A stretch of 64,000 nucleotides of DNA from Fagopyrum homotropicum (taxonomy: Eukaryota; Streptophyta; Magnoliopsida; Caryophyllales; Polygonaceae): NCBI GenBank assembly GCA_033239125.1, contig BSWB01000008.1:3998001-4062000 (forward strand), in the 5' to 3' direction. Under the pieces are notes generated by a model. The model worked only from the letters and a program-made list of their open reading frames with translations, searched no databases and was not told the origin of the DNA. Both the position numbers and the translations under genes were made by a program. Numbering within the stretch: the stretch's first letter is position 1; each line of letters starts with the position of its first letter. Shown here piece by piece: positions 51,701-63,017 of the stretch.

Positions 51701-54700
51701 TATCTTGTTTGTCTCAAGGTAATCGATGAACAGACGGAGATAATTGTCTCCCTTTTCGCAAACTGGTGTTCTCCATAACAACTTCAAATCAAGAGTTTAA
51801 ATATTTCAATATGAACTACAAATAAAGAGTTTAAGATAACGTTTGATGTTCTCTATGGTAGTGCATTGGTTCTAATGAACCCTTGTCAACACATCCTTGC
51901 AACTGGTCGTTCAAATGCTTCTTCGACTCAGGTATTTTTACAAGCGTCATTATGTAGAGTGCCTTGGAGATCAGAGTTGAGCCAAACTCAACCTTAATGG
52001 AAAAAAATTCACATTCCAATGTATTGGAATCCCTGGTATCTTAAGTTCCATCTTTTCTCTTCCCGTCACATATCGTAATAACCAACACAATCTTGTCTTA
52101 TCACTTTACAAGTGGTCATGACACTAAGGATCTATCCTAATATCTTGGTATGACGTCCTTTAAACATGCGTAATGTTCCATCCGAAGCTACAATTTCGAC
52201 CGTCCTCTTTCAAAGACCCTTCATCTCCTGAACTCGAGGGACTTGCTCGAGTCTTCTGACTCTTGAAGCCTTGGTTAAGCAATATTTCAACTTAATCCCC
52301 CTCTTCACTTCAAAGGAATGGCGATAGTAATATTTCTTGATCTCGCACATATGTTCAGTCACGAAGGTCCTAACTACAAGACTTAACCATGCCTTAAAAC
52401 AAATCGACCCTATCTTCTTCGCTTTTTTGACATCTCAACATATGGGAGGAGCTCTTCGTATTCTACATTAGCTTTCACCATAATCATCCTTCCATTAAGT
52501 AGGCGTATGAATTTATACTTCATTTTCTTATGTACCATCAAACCGACCGTAGAGACTCTAACCGCAATCTTTCATGTACTTCTTGTACATCTTATAACGA
52601 CCACAAACTTTAAAACTTTGATCTTCTCTTACTCTTGTTGGTTACCTTAAGCATCTCTTGGTATACCATGAACAATCTTCACAACCGTACTAGTATGCCC
52701 ACTGGAAAAACGCTAGAACAAATTTCCCATCCAACATCACTGAAATATCCAACTCATTACTTCTCAAGTGCTACCGTCATAAGCTCTAAGCTTGCGGTGT
52801 TACTATAATCCAGGTTCCCCGTCTCACTCCATCACTACCATGGCTTCTCCGTAGGAGTCAAGAAACTTTGACTCAGCTTTTGCTCGTGAAAACATAACAT
52901 CCCTATCATTAGTACCAGCATACTATGCATCCTCTTTATGTATTCCCCTTCTTCGTACAACAACCATAAAAGCCTCACTTTCCTCCCGCTCATCTATTCT
53001 CTTCACTCTTATCAAACCTTAACAGTTCTTATACGTGTCGTTTCCCTCTTTTGCCGATCCCATTAACTAAGAAAGTCGTACCGGTTCGTTACAATCCCCT
53101 CCCTAGGAGGTCTGTTACATTTACTTGATTTGAACTCCTAAAATGCTACATGATTTAAGATATTTGTGCTACCATTGATATACCTCCCTATTACCGACAT
53201 TGAACCACCAGACTCCAAGTTCTTGTTACCGTTCCTTTATAATCCACGTTCTTGGTTACTCTTTTCATCTACACACATCAATGGATAACCCGCACCTGCG
53301 TGTTCTCGGTTGTCACTGATTAACTTGTAACTAACCTCCTCCCATGTCAATGACTTACCATTCTTTTTACACTTCCCATGTTACCATTCTCATGAAGGCT
53401 ACCCTTCTCGGGGTACTATGCCTTAAACTTCACTTGCTCATATCACCCTTCACACCCGCCATTAACTCTTTCTACGCTCCACGCTTCCTTCTTCTTCTAT
53501 AAGGTAACTATAACTTCTCGGGCCTTGTTATGTCATCCGACCCACTTTCATAAGCTTAACCGTTCTCCCATTATGCCTTGTAAGTTCATCTTCTCAAGAA
53601 TTGTGACTTTAATTAGCATCCACTCGTGCTCCCCTTGGTTGGTATCTTAAGTCTCTCGATCAAAGCTCTTCGTTTCGTCTTTCATCTTCTTGGGGCATCA
53701 TTTATACACACTTCCTCATTCTAGACGTTTCTTAGTCTTATCGTCATAATTGAAATCGGTCAACTCCACGTGAATCTCCACCATGCCATTCTTCTCATAA
53801 CTCTAATAATGTTGAAACTTTACTTTTTGGTACCTCGTAAGCTTAACTTACGGTATCTTAAATCTTTAGCAAATGGTTCGATCACTCTTCTCGTCTTGAC
53901 TCGAATGCTTAGGAGCGTCTAAAGAAAACTTCACATCTTATTGGAATGTCACCTTTAACCTTGTTAGAACGTATCCCTCTCCTCCTCGCTTCGCATCTTT
54001 AGTTGTCCATGCGTCTTCTTGAAGAACTTATGTTTGTTATCCTTATTGGTCTTGTTGTCTTTCTAATCGTGACTTCCTTGTAACCACTTCCACACCTTTG
54101 TGTAACTCCTTTTTCTTGTATGTTCCCCATCTCCATTTCTCTTAAGTTGTCTCGAGTTTACTTTTTCTTGGTTGTCCTTCACTTACATCATCTTTAACCC
54201 TCCTCTTCCACATCCTTTTAAAGGAATCCGAGAACACCATGGTGTTCGTTAACACAAAATGCTCAACTCGATATTTGAGTGTACTCCTACACGTATGAAC
54301 ACTATCCCAAGCCAACCACATCGTCTTTAAAGGTGATGATATTATACTTATGATCTTTTCTATTAGGTCTCGTACAACCTACTACTATATATAATAAGAA
54401 TCTGCATAAACGACTATATAGGTCCTATGTCCATATCACTACTAATATGCCAAATGCAGAAAATACATTACAACAATACAAGGTTCAAAAGCTAATTATA
54501 TCCTATCATACCACATATATAAGCATATATCTATATAAGGTCATGCCACTACTATACATAACAAGTCCATCATGCATAACTACAATCCACATATACTATA
54601 CATATCTACATCTATATATATATATAAAGTCCAATAAACTAAGCTGCTGAGATCCGCGGAAGGAGTGGTGGTCCGTACATTCTACCCCGACTCATGCATG

Positions 54701-54794
54701 TGATTTTGAAAACGAAAACTCAGAACCCGTGGGGTTATATTTATTTCTTATTTCGCCTTTAGAAGATTGCGAGTGCCATTGTTGTCAACCTAGG
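51701..54794 (-). pseudogene. Element F internal region (minus strand), decayed, truncated in RT
   Basis: The minus-strand frame 52019-51831 reads FSIKVEFGSTLISKALYIMT and HLNDQLQGCVDKGSLEP, the region just before the RT palm. Continuing left it reaches the segment also seen at 60420-60500. Upstream, 52250-54250, is the non-coding internal block shared with B and F2. No gag frame is recognisable. The left edge at about 51700 is an abrupt join to D integrase. Confidence 0.65.
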
Positions 54795-54806
54795 GCTCTA
54801 ATACCA
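54795..54806 (-). other. Element F primer binding site
   Basis: Minus strand TGGTATTAGAGC, one mismatch to the tRNA-iMet PBS, four bases inside the LTR. Confidence 0.85.
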
Positions 54807-55142
54807 CTTTTGTAACACCCCGAATCCGCAGGACTCGGGATGCTACGGGTTGGGACCTCACAATGGGTCCCGACCCTTAAATTGACAATAATTTCACCGG
54901 ATCTTGTAACAAGGCACAAATAAAGGCCAAAACCAAATACATTTTATGCAATGCAAAGAAACTCAAAACCAAACAAACCAAAGACTTCAGCCGAGATACA
55001 ACTGAAAGACCAAATGCCATACACGCGGCATACAATATATAATGAATACAAAACTCAAACACGACTCCAACCAAAACCCAATCCTAAAATGTACAGAACC
55101 CCGACTGCCCACTCTTCCGGATCTCTCGGCCGCATTCCTAAC

Positions 55143-55615
55143 CTGCAAGGCAATCTACAACAATTGGTATAAAACCGTTAGCTAATATTCGAAGCATTAG
55201 AATCAAGGTGAAAGGCACAAACACAAGTAAATCAACATAACACACAATATACACCAAAGCACGCAAGTCTGGTTTATTATTTTTTTATTATTAAGTCATA
55301 TCCTGTTCTAATTCAACTTAGGTTGTGACACGAGAGTCACCGAAACTCGCCTCGGTCCCTACTTACCGGCATGGAATGGTACTGATGCATCCGACTGTCT
55401 ACCAACACGAGATAGTCGCCGAGAACCTCCTAGCTCTCGCGGGAGCCAGGCAAGTTGTCACCGCCCGTTATCATACACTTGAGCCAAAATAATATAAAGG
55501 TCGGTAATCCTAATTCCGGTTTAGTTGTTATAAACAATAAACAATAAACACACACCACCAAACACACATCAATGCTAATACAAGAAATACTAGCTAAGTA
55601 AGTCCGGAGACTTAC
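55143..55615 (-). promoter_or_regulatory. Predicted intron in the F LTR
   Basis: Minus strand donor CGAG|GTAAGTCT, branch CTAAC in TAGCTAACGG, acceptor TTGCAG|GTTAGG; 473 nt. Confidence 0.55.
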
Positions 55616-56708
55616 CTCGTCACCACACTCAACTCATAACACTCTCGCTTCCTTAGGGAGGAAGCCCGTAACCTGCTCACAAGAAGATAACTATATCAAC
55701 AACAACCCACTCACAATAGAAGTCTTAGACTTCTATACAAATGATCTACGCAAGACCATTTGACTCTCAATTCTAGGACCGCATCCTAGAATCCCTCATG
55801 CTCACATCACACTCAACAGAAGCTAGAAGTCTTAAGACTTCTAAACCCTCAGATCTCGTAAGATCATAACTCACAACACTACTAGGATAACATGACTAGT
55901 CCAAACAAACTCAACGGTAACAACACCATGCTAGGATAAGCATATCCTAGCTCATAATCTCAACAACCATATAACCACAACCTCAAGCCTCAGATACTCA
56001 CAAGATCAACCAAACACTCAACGTCTTACAACAATCGACAATCTTCAAAGCTCACCTAAGGTCCATAACCACTACTTGGTATTCACTCAACGGTAACAAC
56101 ACCATGCTTGGACTCGTTAGGCCTTTATCGGGGCGCTTCCGGACCTAAAACCAAAGCTACACAAAATTAGCTTAAACGCTAATTTTGGAAGGGAGATTAA
56201 CGCATATAAAAATCTAAGGAAACCCCGCTTTCAAAACTGTAATAGCTAGGATTTCCGAATTCTAATTAATGTTGATTAACTTAATCATTGATAGTAATTG
56301 ATATATAACTCGCGAAGATTTCGCAAGTGATGAGTATGAGTCCCACCGTTATGTTCCTCGCGTAATTTTGGACGTTTGGGAAAATTTTTACTTTTTCCCC
56401 CGGGTAATTATTTTTACCCTCCGGTGTTATTTGAAGCATTTGGGAGCTCCAATTAATAAAAATGCAGTTGAGAGAAATGATCAGGGCATCGGACATGTCC
56501 TAGATATGAAATAACATGAAAAGGCAAAACAGATAAAAGAGTCGCTATCCCGATTCTTAGCGGTTAAGAAAGGTGGCTTAGGAATGCCCATTTTACGAGA
56601 TAGTTATGAATTAATTATCCCGATAATATTTCGGATTTTATATTCCAGTTTCATAAAGTTTTGAGATCGGAAATATAACCGCGTTTTAATTAAATGTTTT
56701 GGATAAAC

Positions 56709-56711
<3 letters not shown>

Positions 56712-56771
<60 letters not shown>
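56712..56771. repeat. (TA)n microsatellite in the C solo LTR
   Basis: About 60 bp of uninterrupted TA, absent from the C1 and C2 LTRs at the same point. The open frames across it are artefacts of the repeat. Confidence 0.95.
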
Positions 56772-56774
<3 letters not shown>

Positions 56775-57481
56775 AATAGAAAGTCGGCTAATGTACAGCA
56801 CATATCAACTTCAATTCATTTTCACCTTTCAATTCAAAGTTGCAGAGAAGAGTCGGCTAATTATACATCCATCTTTAACCTTCTATAAATCATTCATCTT
56901 CGATCCAATTTCAAATCCGTTTGTACCAACGAGTCCCTTACCTTGTTCTCTTCAACGTGGTACAAACTTATTTCCCGTTTGCTAGCTTTTTGGTTAAGCT
57001 TCCGTTTACCGCTATCGGAACGCCGACGGACCACCGCAAGTCATCAAATGTAAGGTTTTATACCGCGCTCTTACTCCCCGTATCGCTAGGAGTCTGGATC
57101 TTCTTCCGGTTCGTATATCGGGTTAGTAACGAATAAGTTATGAATTTATTCGTTTTCCGTATTGCGGGTTAGTATAAATTGACCTTGAGTTGGTTAAAAT
57201 GGATAAGTGGAATTTCCATTTATGCTCGTTACATTATTTTGGTAATTATGGGATTTTAGTTGGTGATGATATCATGAGTTTGGATTTATGCCCTGATGTG
57301 GCTTTTAAGTTTAGCATGTTATTCGAGGTTATAGGATTGAGTATGATCCTTATGGATCCCTTTGGGTCTAGGTGTGACCCCTTTGATGAATAGAGGTTGA
57401 TATATCTCTTTATGCCTTTTTATAGGCCGTGTTGTCCCTCCAGTGTAGAGGTGATCGTGGTTGAGTTTGTACGAGGTTGAG

Positions 57482-57985
57482 GTAAGTCCGTAGGACTTAC
57501 TTAGCTACCATCCTTATATTGGGTGTTTGTATGAGTGGTGTGTGCCTTATATGTTTGCTATGATAGCATGTGATGTCGTATTTACCGACCTATGTTTTAT
57601 TGATTGCCCCACTGCGTGGTTGTGATAACCTTTCCCTTTCATCCCGCCGTGGAGTCTGGGAGGTTCTCTGATGTCAGGCCAGACCGGTTTACAGGAAGGG
57701 CGCAATCCACTCCCATAGGGTACACGGATTGTGTGACCGATACTAGTACGGCTGGCTAGCAGGCTCAGAGGCGAGGATGCATCGGTCCTCGTGTCACCTA
57801 GTTTCATATATATTATATCTATACGATTTGAGTGAATGACCATTATATTGAGATGAATAAATGGGTAAATGAGTGAAAACATGCTGATATGTTTATATTT
57901 CCCTATGTGTGATTGTGTTTATGCATTACTCTATATATGTGTATGGATAGCTAACGGTTTCATACCGTGTTGTAGATGTTTACAG
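57482..57985 (+). promoter_or_regulatory. Predicted intron in the C solo LTR
   Basis: Donor TTGAG|GTAAGTCC, branch CTAAC at 57951-57955 (A 31 nt before the acceptor), acceptor TTACAG|GTTAGG; 504 nt. Donor hairpin GTAAGTCC-GTA-GGACTTAC; inner stem CGAGGA (57772-57777) with TCCTCG (57786-57791). Confidence 0.55.
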
Positions 57986-60063
57986 GTTAGGCGCTACTGG
58001 GTGATTTGGGAGGGTGACAGGCCGAGGACTCTCGTACATTAGGTGGTTGGTTTGGGGTTGTTGTGTTTCCCCTCCTATATGAGGATGATCTTTTGTACCT
58101 CCTATGTGAAGATGTCGTTTTATATACTCGGCTATGTTGTTTTTGTTTTTTTACTTTGGGTCGTACAGTTTATACTGTTTTATGTATTTGTTTTATATAT
58201 GTCAGTGCCATGTTGTAAGGTCCAGTGAACTTGTTGTCAGGCTAGGGTCAGGATCCATTGTGAGATCCTAGCCCAATGTGACATCCCGAGTCCCGCGGAT
58301 TCGGGGTGTTACAAAAACAATGGTAAAACTCGCAAAGCATTTTCCGGGGTGATCACAACAATTTCTAAATACGGGTCAAAACCAAAACAACTTTCCGGGC
58401 AACTAAGAAACTCTTGAAACTTGGCCATTTCCCAAAATAAACTTTGGGTCAAAACCATGATTATACACAAGGGCATAAAACATCGTGTAAGTAAATACAA
58501 GACTATAACTCGAAGTAAAACCCAAGTTTAAAATCCGCAATTATATTCTCTAGGCAACTTAAACAACATCATAAAACCAAGGTAAAACTCGTTTTCCAAG
58601 CCAATGATAAACAAAACCTCTCAACCACTTTCCACGGCAAAATATACAATTTCAGAAATGTGGGTTATATTTGGTAAATTAAACTTCAATCCAAAAACTG
58701 TAATTATTTCAACAGGGGCATAAATGCAAACTTCAGAAATGTGGGTCAAAACTGCAAAATAGAAATGTGGGTCAAAACTGCAAAATAGAAATATGGGTGA
58801 TTTATTGTAATTATCACAAAATATATTAACACCCGATACAAGGGTTTCTGTAATCTCATCTAGTCATCCCGCCGTGAGAGGAAAGAGGAGGCGGCGTCCT
58901 TGGGCTGCGCAAGGGCTCCGACGGAGCAATGGCGCAGGTGGGCGGCGGGGAAGGCTTCGCAGGGCTTCGCCGGCCGACGACGAGACGGAGAGGGCTGGCG
59001 GTGCTGACTTCCTTCCCTGCGATTGCTGAAGCGGGGCGAGAGAAGCGTTCAAGGTACCAGCTAGGTTCGAGAGGGGGATGGAGATGGATTGCGGCGGCCA
59101 AGGGTGGCTCCGGGAGGCTTCTCCGTCGGAAATTGAGGGAAGGCGGCAACTCTGGTGGTTGACAATGGTTGTCCTCGTCGGCGGTGGAGAACTGAGAAGA
59201 AAGGGGAAACCGAGCCGGCAAGATTCGGCTTTGGCAGGTGCCGAGATCAGGGCGAGACGACGACGGGGCAGGGCTTCTCCGAACGGCGACAGTGGGTCCG
59301 GCGTTTGGTTGCTAGCCCTTGGATTCTCCTGTCAATCCTATCATCAGTCCACAATCTAAATCGCAGCTTTGTTACTGCACTTTTTGTATCATCATCGATC
59401 ACCATTGAAATTAAGGTCAAGGAATGTTAGAGTACAAAGAGCGAGGATGAGATGCTGGTTGTTCTTGCTCCAATCTGGTGGTTGAAGAGGGAGAGGCGAA
59501 AAAGGATGGAGAGGAAGGTTGGCTTGGCTTGCTCGAGGATGAAGCAACGGAAGTGAGGGCTACTAGCGTCGAAGTGGTGAGTTGAGGAGCCCAAATATCT
59601 GCACAAGGTGAAGAAAGGGCTGAAGGGAAACAAATGTGAACAGAGGAGAGATGCAGGGGTTGAGAAGAGGCTACAAGGCGTGTAGGGAGAAGGTTACGTG
59701 AGGGAGAGGTGTAGGCAGGGCTGCAGTAAGGCTATCATCACACTGTAAGGAGAGACGCAAGAAAGAAAGGAGAGGAAGAAAATAAAGATAAATAAATAAA
59801 TAAATAAATAAAAAGGAAAAAAAAAGTGCAAAAGAGTAAACTCGATTACAAGCGTAACGTGACTTTTGAATCGGAAACCTTTCCCGATTTTTCCGAATAT
59901 AATGATATGGGTATAAGAGAACATATTCAAAATAATAATATAATCCGGAAATATATTTTACGTCGTAAAATACTTTTAATAAAATATTTAAGCTAAGAAA
60001 TATCGATAGAAGTCGAAAAAAAACAAATATCAAAAAAAATGCGCCAAATATTAGGGCGTTACA

Positions 60064-60850
60064 ACATTGTAGCTAAAGATGGAGCAGTATACATGTTTAA
60101 AGGACGTCACCTCAATAGATCGAGGTAGATCAATTGTGTCATGACCACTTGTAAAGTGATAAGACAAGATTGTATCGGTTATTACGATATGTGACAGGGA
60201 GAGAAAAGATGGAACCGAGATATCACGAATTCCAATACGTTAAAATGCGGAATTTTCCACTAAGATCGAGCTTGATTTAATTCCGATGTCTAAGATGCCG
60301 TATGGAGTAACACTTGTGCATAAACATGAGTTATGGAAGCATTTGGATGAGTAATTGCAAGAACTTATTGATAAGAGTTCATTAGAATTAGTGAAATGCT
60401 ATGGAGAACTCCGAATGTTATCTTGAGCTCTTGATTTGAAGTTGTTATGTAGAACACCAATTTGCGAAAAGAGAGACGGTTATCTCCATCGATTACAGTG
60501 AGCTGAAAAAGATTAAAATAAAGAACAAGTACCCCCTTACCGCGTATATATGATCTACTCAATAAGTTGCAAGGGTCGGTAGTCTCTTCTAAAATTGATT
60601 TAAGGTCTGATTGTCACCGTTTGAGAATTCGAGACTGAAATATTACAAGTACGGCATTTTGGACCAATCGGAGTCACTACAAGTTGTAGTTATTCCATAT
60701 GGGCTTACTCATGCCCCGGATAAGATATTTTGGGTCTATTCTTGAAAAGGAGAGGAGTCGTATGACAAGTTGTCTTGGGATGGCAAACCCCGAAAGATAT
60801 GAAAGGGGTTACAAGTTTTCTTAGATGTGCTGAGCATTACCGGATCTGTG
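60064..60850 (+). pseudogene. Element G decayed protease-RT fragment
   Basis: Collinear with element B at 23506-24140. Readable pieces include IKNKYPLTAYI-like and DLLNKLQGSVVSSKIDLRSD, and VVVIPYGLTHAP, matching the RT MPFGLTNAP region. Many stops and shifts. It begins abruptly at the F LTR insertion, so the upstream half of G is missing from this side. Confidence 0.7.
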
Positions 60851-61767
60851 AAGAGAGAAGCCTTCACAGTTGGATAACACCATTTATGGAAACCTCCGAA
60901 TGACAATGAAGTATTGAATGAGACGAAGATTTGACAATAGAGTTGTTGAGAGTTAAGAGGAAATTCATTGGTGCAACTATTTTACGTTGCCTCGAGGTAT
61001 GATTGGTGTGACATGTACAAGTTATTCTTCAAGACAAGGTCTTGACCGAGTATTGAGGAACTATGTAACAGTAATAACATACGTGACTCATTAGTAGAAC
61101 CAGTTTGAAGTGAAGTACTTCCTTCATCACTTGGAACTTGGAACAAGAATTAGGGAAGCGTAACATCAAGTTTTGTTCGACAAGAACCACATCCAACGGT
61201 GTAAATTGGAAGTTCGATCTTTTTTTTGTTAGAGAGAAGCAAAGAAGAACCATAATGGAAGTGATATATTGAGATGGACCAAAAAAAGGAAGTTGAGTTT
61301 CGGATATATCGGATCTTTTTGAAATCTTAGCACGAGTTTGGAAAGTGGGTTACCGGTTGGTGTGGCCGCCAGGAGTAGAGGGTCTTCACCCGGAGTTCAT
61401 GTGTATCAATCGAGAGCGTACATACATGACTTGAGACATGTGTCCATCATGATGATCTAGGGGCAAACGAGGAACCGACGAGGCTAACTAGAAGATGTAG
61501 GATAGTATCTTTAGTTGAGTTTTACGCGAATCTAGTAGCATCGATACAATCGACGGGTTAGACCTAGTTCTTCCCTTGGCTGAGTTATGTGCATGTGATG
61601 TTATTTGTAGTTGTACTTTGTGCGGGAATGTGTTATATGACCAGGTGTATTTTACGGTGGTAGTTTGAATAGTTTGTATATATAGATTAGAAGGTTTTGA
61701 CCTTCTTAGAGTGAGAGTTCCTACCTCGGTCTTAAGGGACCGAGAAGTTCGGCGTGTGCTAAGTTTC
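60851..61767 (+). other. Element G 3' non-coding internal region
   Basis: Shared with element B (24141-25023), for example the blocks around 61170-61260 and 61320-61400. No coding signal. Integrase and RNase H are absent as in B, which marks a common non-autonomous family. Confidence 0.65.
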
Positions 61768-61796
61768 GGGACGAAACTTTTTTTTAGGGGATCTAA
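61768..61796 (+). other. Element G polypurine tract
   Basis: GGGACGAAAC, a T run, then TTAGGGGATCTAA directly before the LTR. Confidence 0.82.
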
Positions 61797-63017
61797 TGTA
61801 ACGCCCCAATTTTTAGGCGCGTTTTCGATATTTATTTTTTTCCGATTTTATTGATATTTTAATAACTTATAAAAAAATTATACGGGTATTCTCATATTGT
61901 AAATTAATTTCTTTATAAGTTTATATATATTTCACATTTGTATATATTCCGTAATTTATTTTACGAAAAGTTAGGGAGTTTTCCGATTCAAAAATCCCGT
62001 TCCAAACTATTTTTTTTATCGAGTTATTCTATTATAATTCTTTTTCCTTTTTCTATTAAATTATTTTATTTTATTTTACTTCTTTTTGTTTCTCCTCTCT
62101 CTCCTATGGCTGATGACCTGCATCTCTTCCCCCGACCTTTCGATGGTGCAGCCCCAGCCTCTCAAGTGATGATGTTGCCCTGCCCTGCAGCCCTACCCCC
62201 CCCCCCCCCCCGTGAACCCTGCACTCTACCCCTCTTGTCACTCACAACTTACAAGCAACCCCTCGTTTTACTCTTTGCAACTCTCGTTCCTCCACGCCTC
62301 CTTTCCTTTCTATGTATCAACCAGCTCTTTGCAACCATCCCACTTCAATCCTTGTCGCCTGGGAGAAGAAGGAAGAAGCAACCGCCCACCATCTTTGTTT
62401 CACCACCACCACCGCGCCGAGAAGAGCCTTTGTCGCCGCCAGAAATCGGATTCCCATTCACCCTCTGTTCTAGCACCAAGACCTCCACTACTGTCTTACC
62501 TTTCTCTGTCGAACGCAGCCTCTCGAAGCCTCGCCGGGAAGTTGCTGCCCTACCTCGTCGCGACCACCAGCAACCACCGCACGCCGACAAATCTATCGCC
62601 GTCCTCCTCCCTTCCTTACCCAGGCGAGCCCTCTGTTTCCTCTCGTCTGCTCGACCGAGCCCTTGCAGAAAGAAAGCAGAAGGGAGCTCCGCCCTTACTG
62701 CCCGCCGGAGATCACATCGGAGCAATCAACCATTGACGCCGCCGGAGCAACCCAGCCTCGATCTCCCTTCGTCTTCCCTCTCTACTGCTGATGCTTCAGC
62801 CTTCTCGGTGCAACTCGCAAGAGCTCGCCTTGCCGCCGCTGCAACTACCGGGGAGAAGAGCAACCTAGGCTGCCGCCACTGTCACCGGGGACTGCCATGC
62901 TTTGCCTTCGCCTTCACCTCGCCGTCGGATCCGTTGCGCAGCCCAGCCGCCGCCTGTGCTTCCCCTTCCCCAATCCTGCGTTCTTGTCCCGATGAGAAAG
63001 AAAACCCTTTTGGGTAT
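61797..63017 (+). mobile_element. Element G 3' LTR, first part
   Basis: Starts TGTAACGCCCCAATT. After the AT-rich start and a T-rich run (about 62010-62095) it has a GC-rich block, 62100-63010, open in one frame for over 300 codons (within 61938-63188) and also open in others. The block is Pro-, Ser- and Arg-rich without recognisable domains. It resembles the GC-rich blocks of the other LTRs in position rather than in sequence. An Athila-3 LTR interrupts it at 63018; the flank GGTAT (63013-63017) is the probable target sequence. Confidence 0.8.

Larger units (their letters stand above)
56238..58313 (+). mobile_element. C-family solo LTR
   Basis: 2076 bp, TGTAATAGCTAGG...CGGGGTGTTACA, flanked by AAAAC at 56233-56237 and 58314-58318. 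There is no PBS after it and no PPT before it, so it is a solo LTR. It gives the complete, uninterrupted form of the LTR that is only partly present in C1 and C2. It carries a TA microsatellite and the predicted intron 57482-57985. Confidence 0.93.
54811..60063 (-). mobile_element. Element F 5' LTR, split by a C-family solo LTR
   Basis: On the minus strand the LTR starts TGTAACGCCCTAAT at 60063 and ends ...GGGGTGTTACA at 54811. Without the nested solo LTR and its duplicated target it is about 3.17 kb. It contains a GC-rich block at about 58860-59330, a predicted intron 55615-55143, and an AT-rich remainder. It lies within RT-type internal sequence of element G: ACATT follows it at 60064-60068 as the probable TSD, but the other copy is not in the window. 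Confidence 0.8.

Noticed and set aside
56704..56790. Repeated Tyr-Ile ORFs across a TA run
   Set aside because: Translation of a dinucleotide repeat in all frames.
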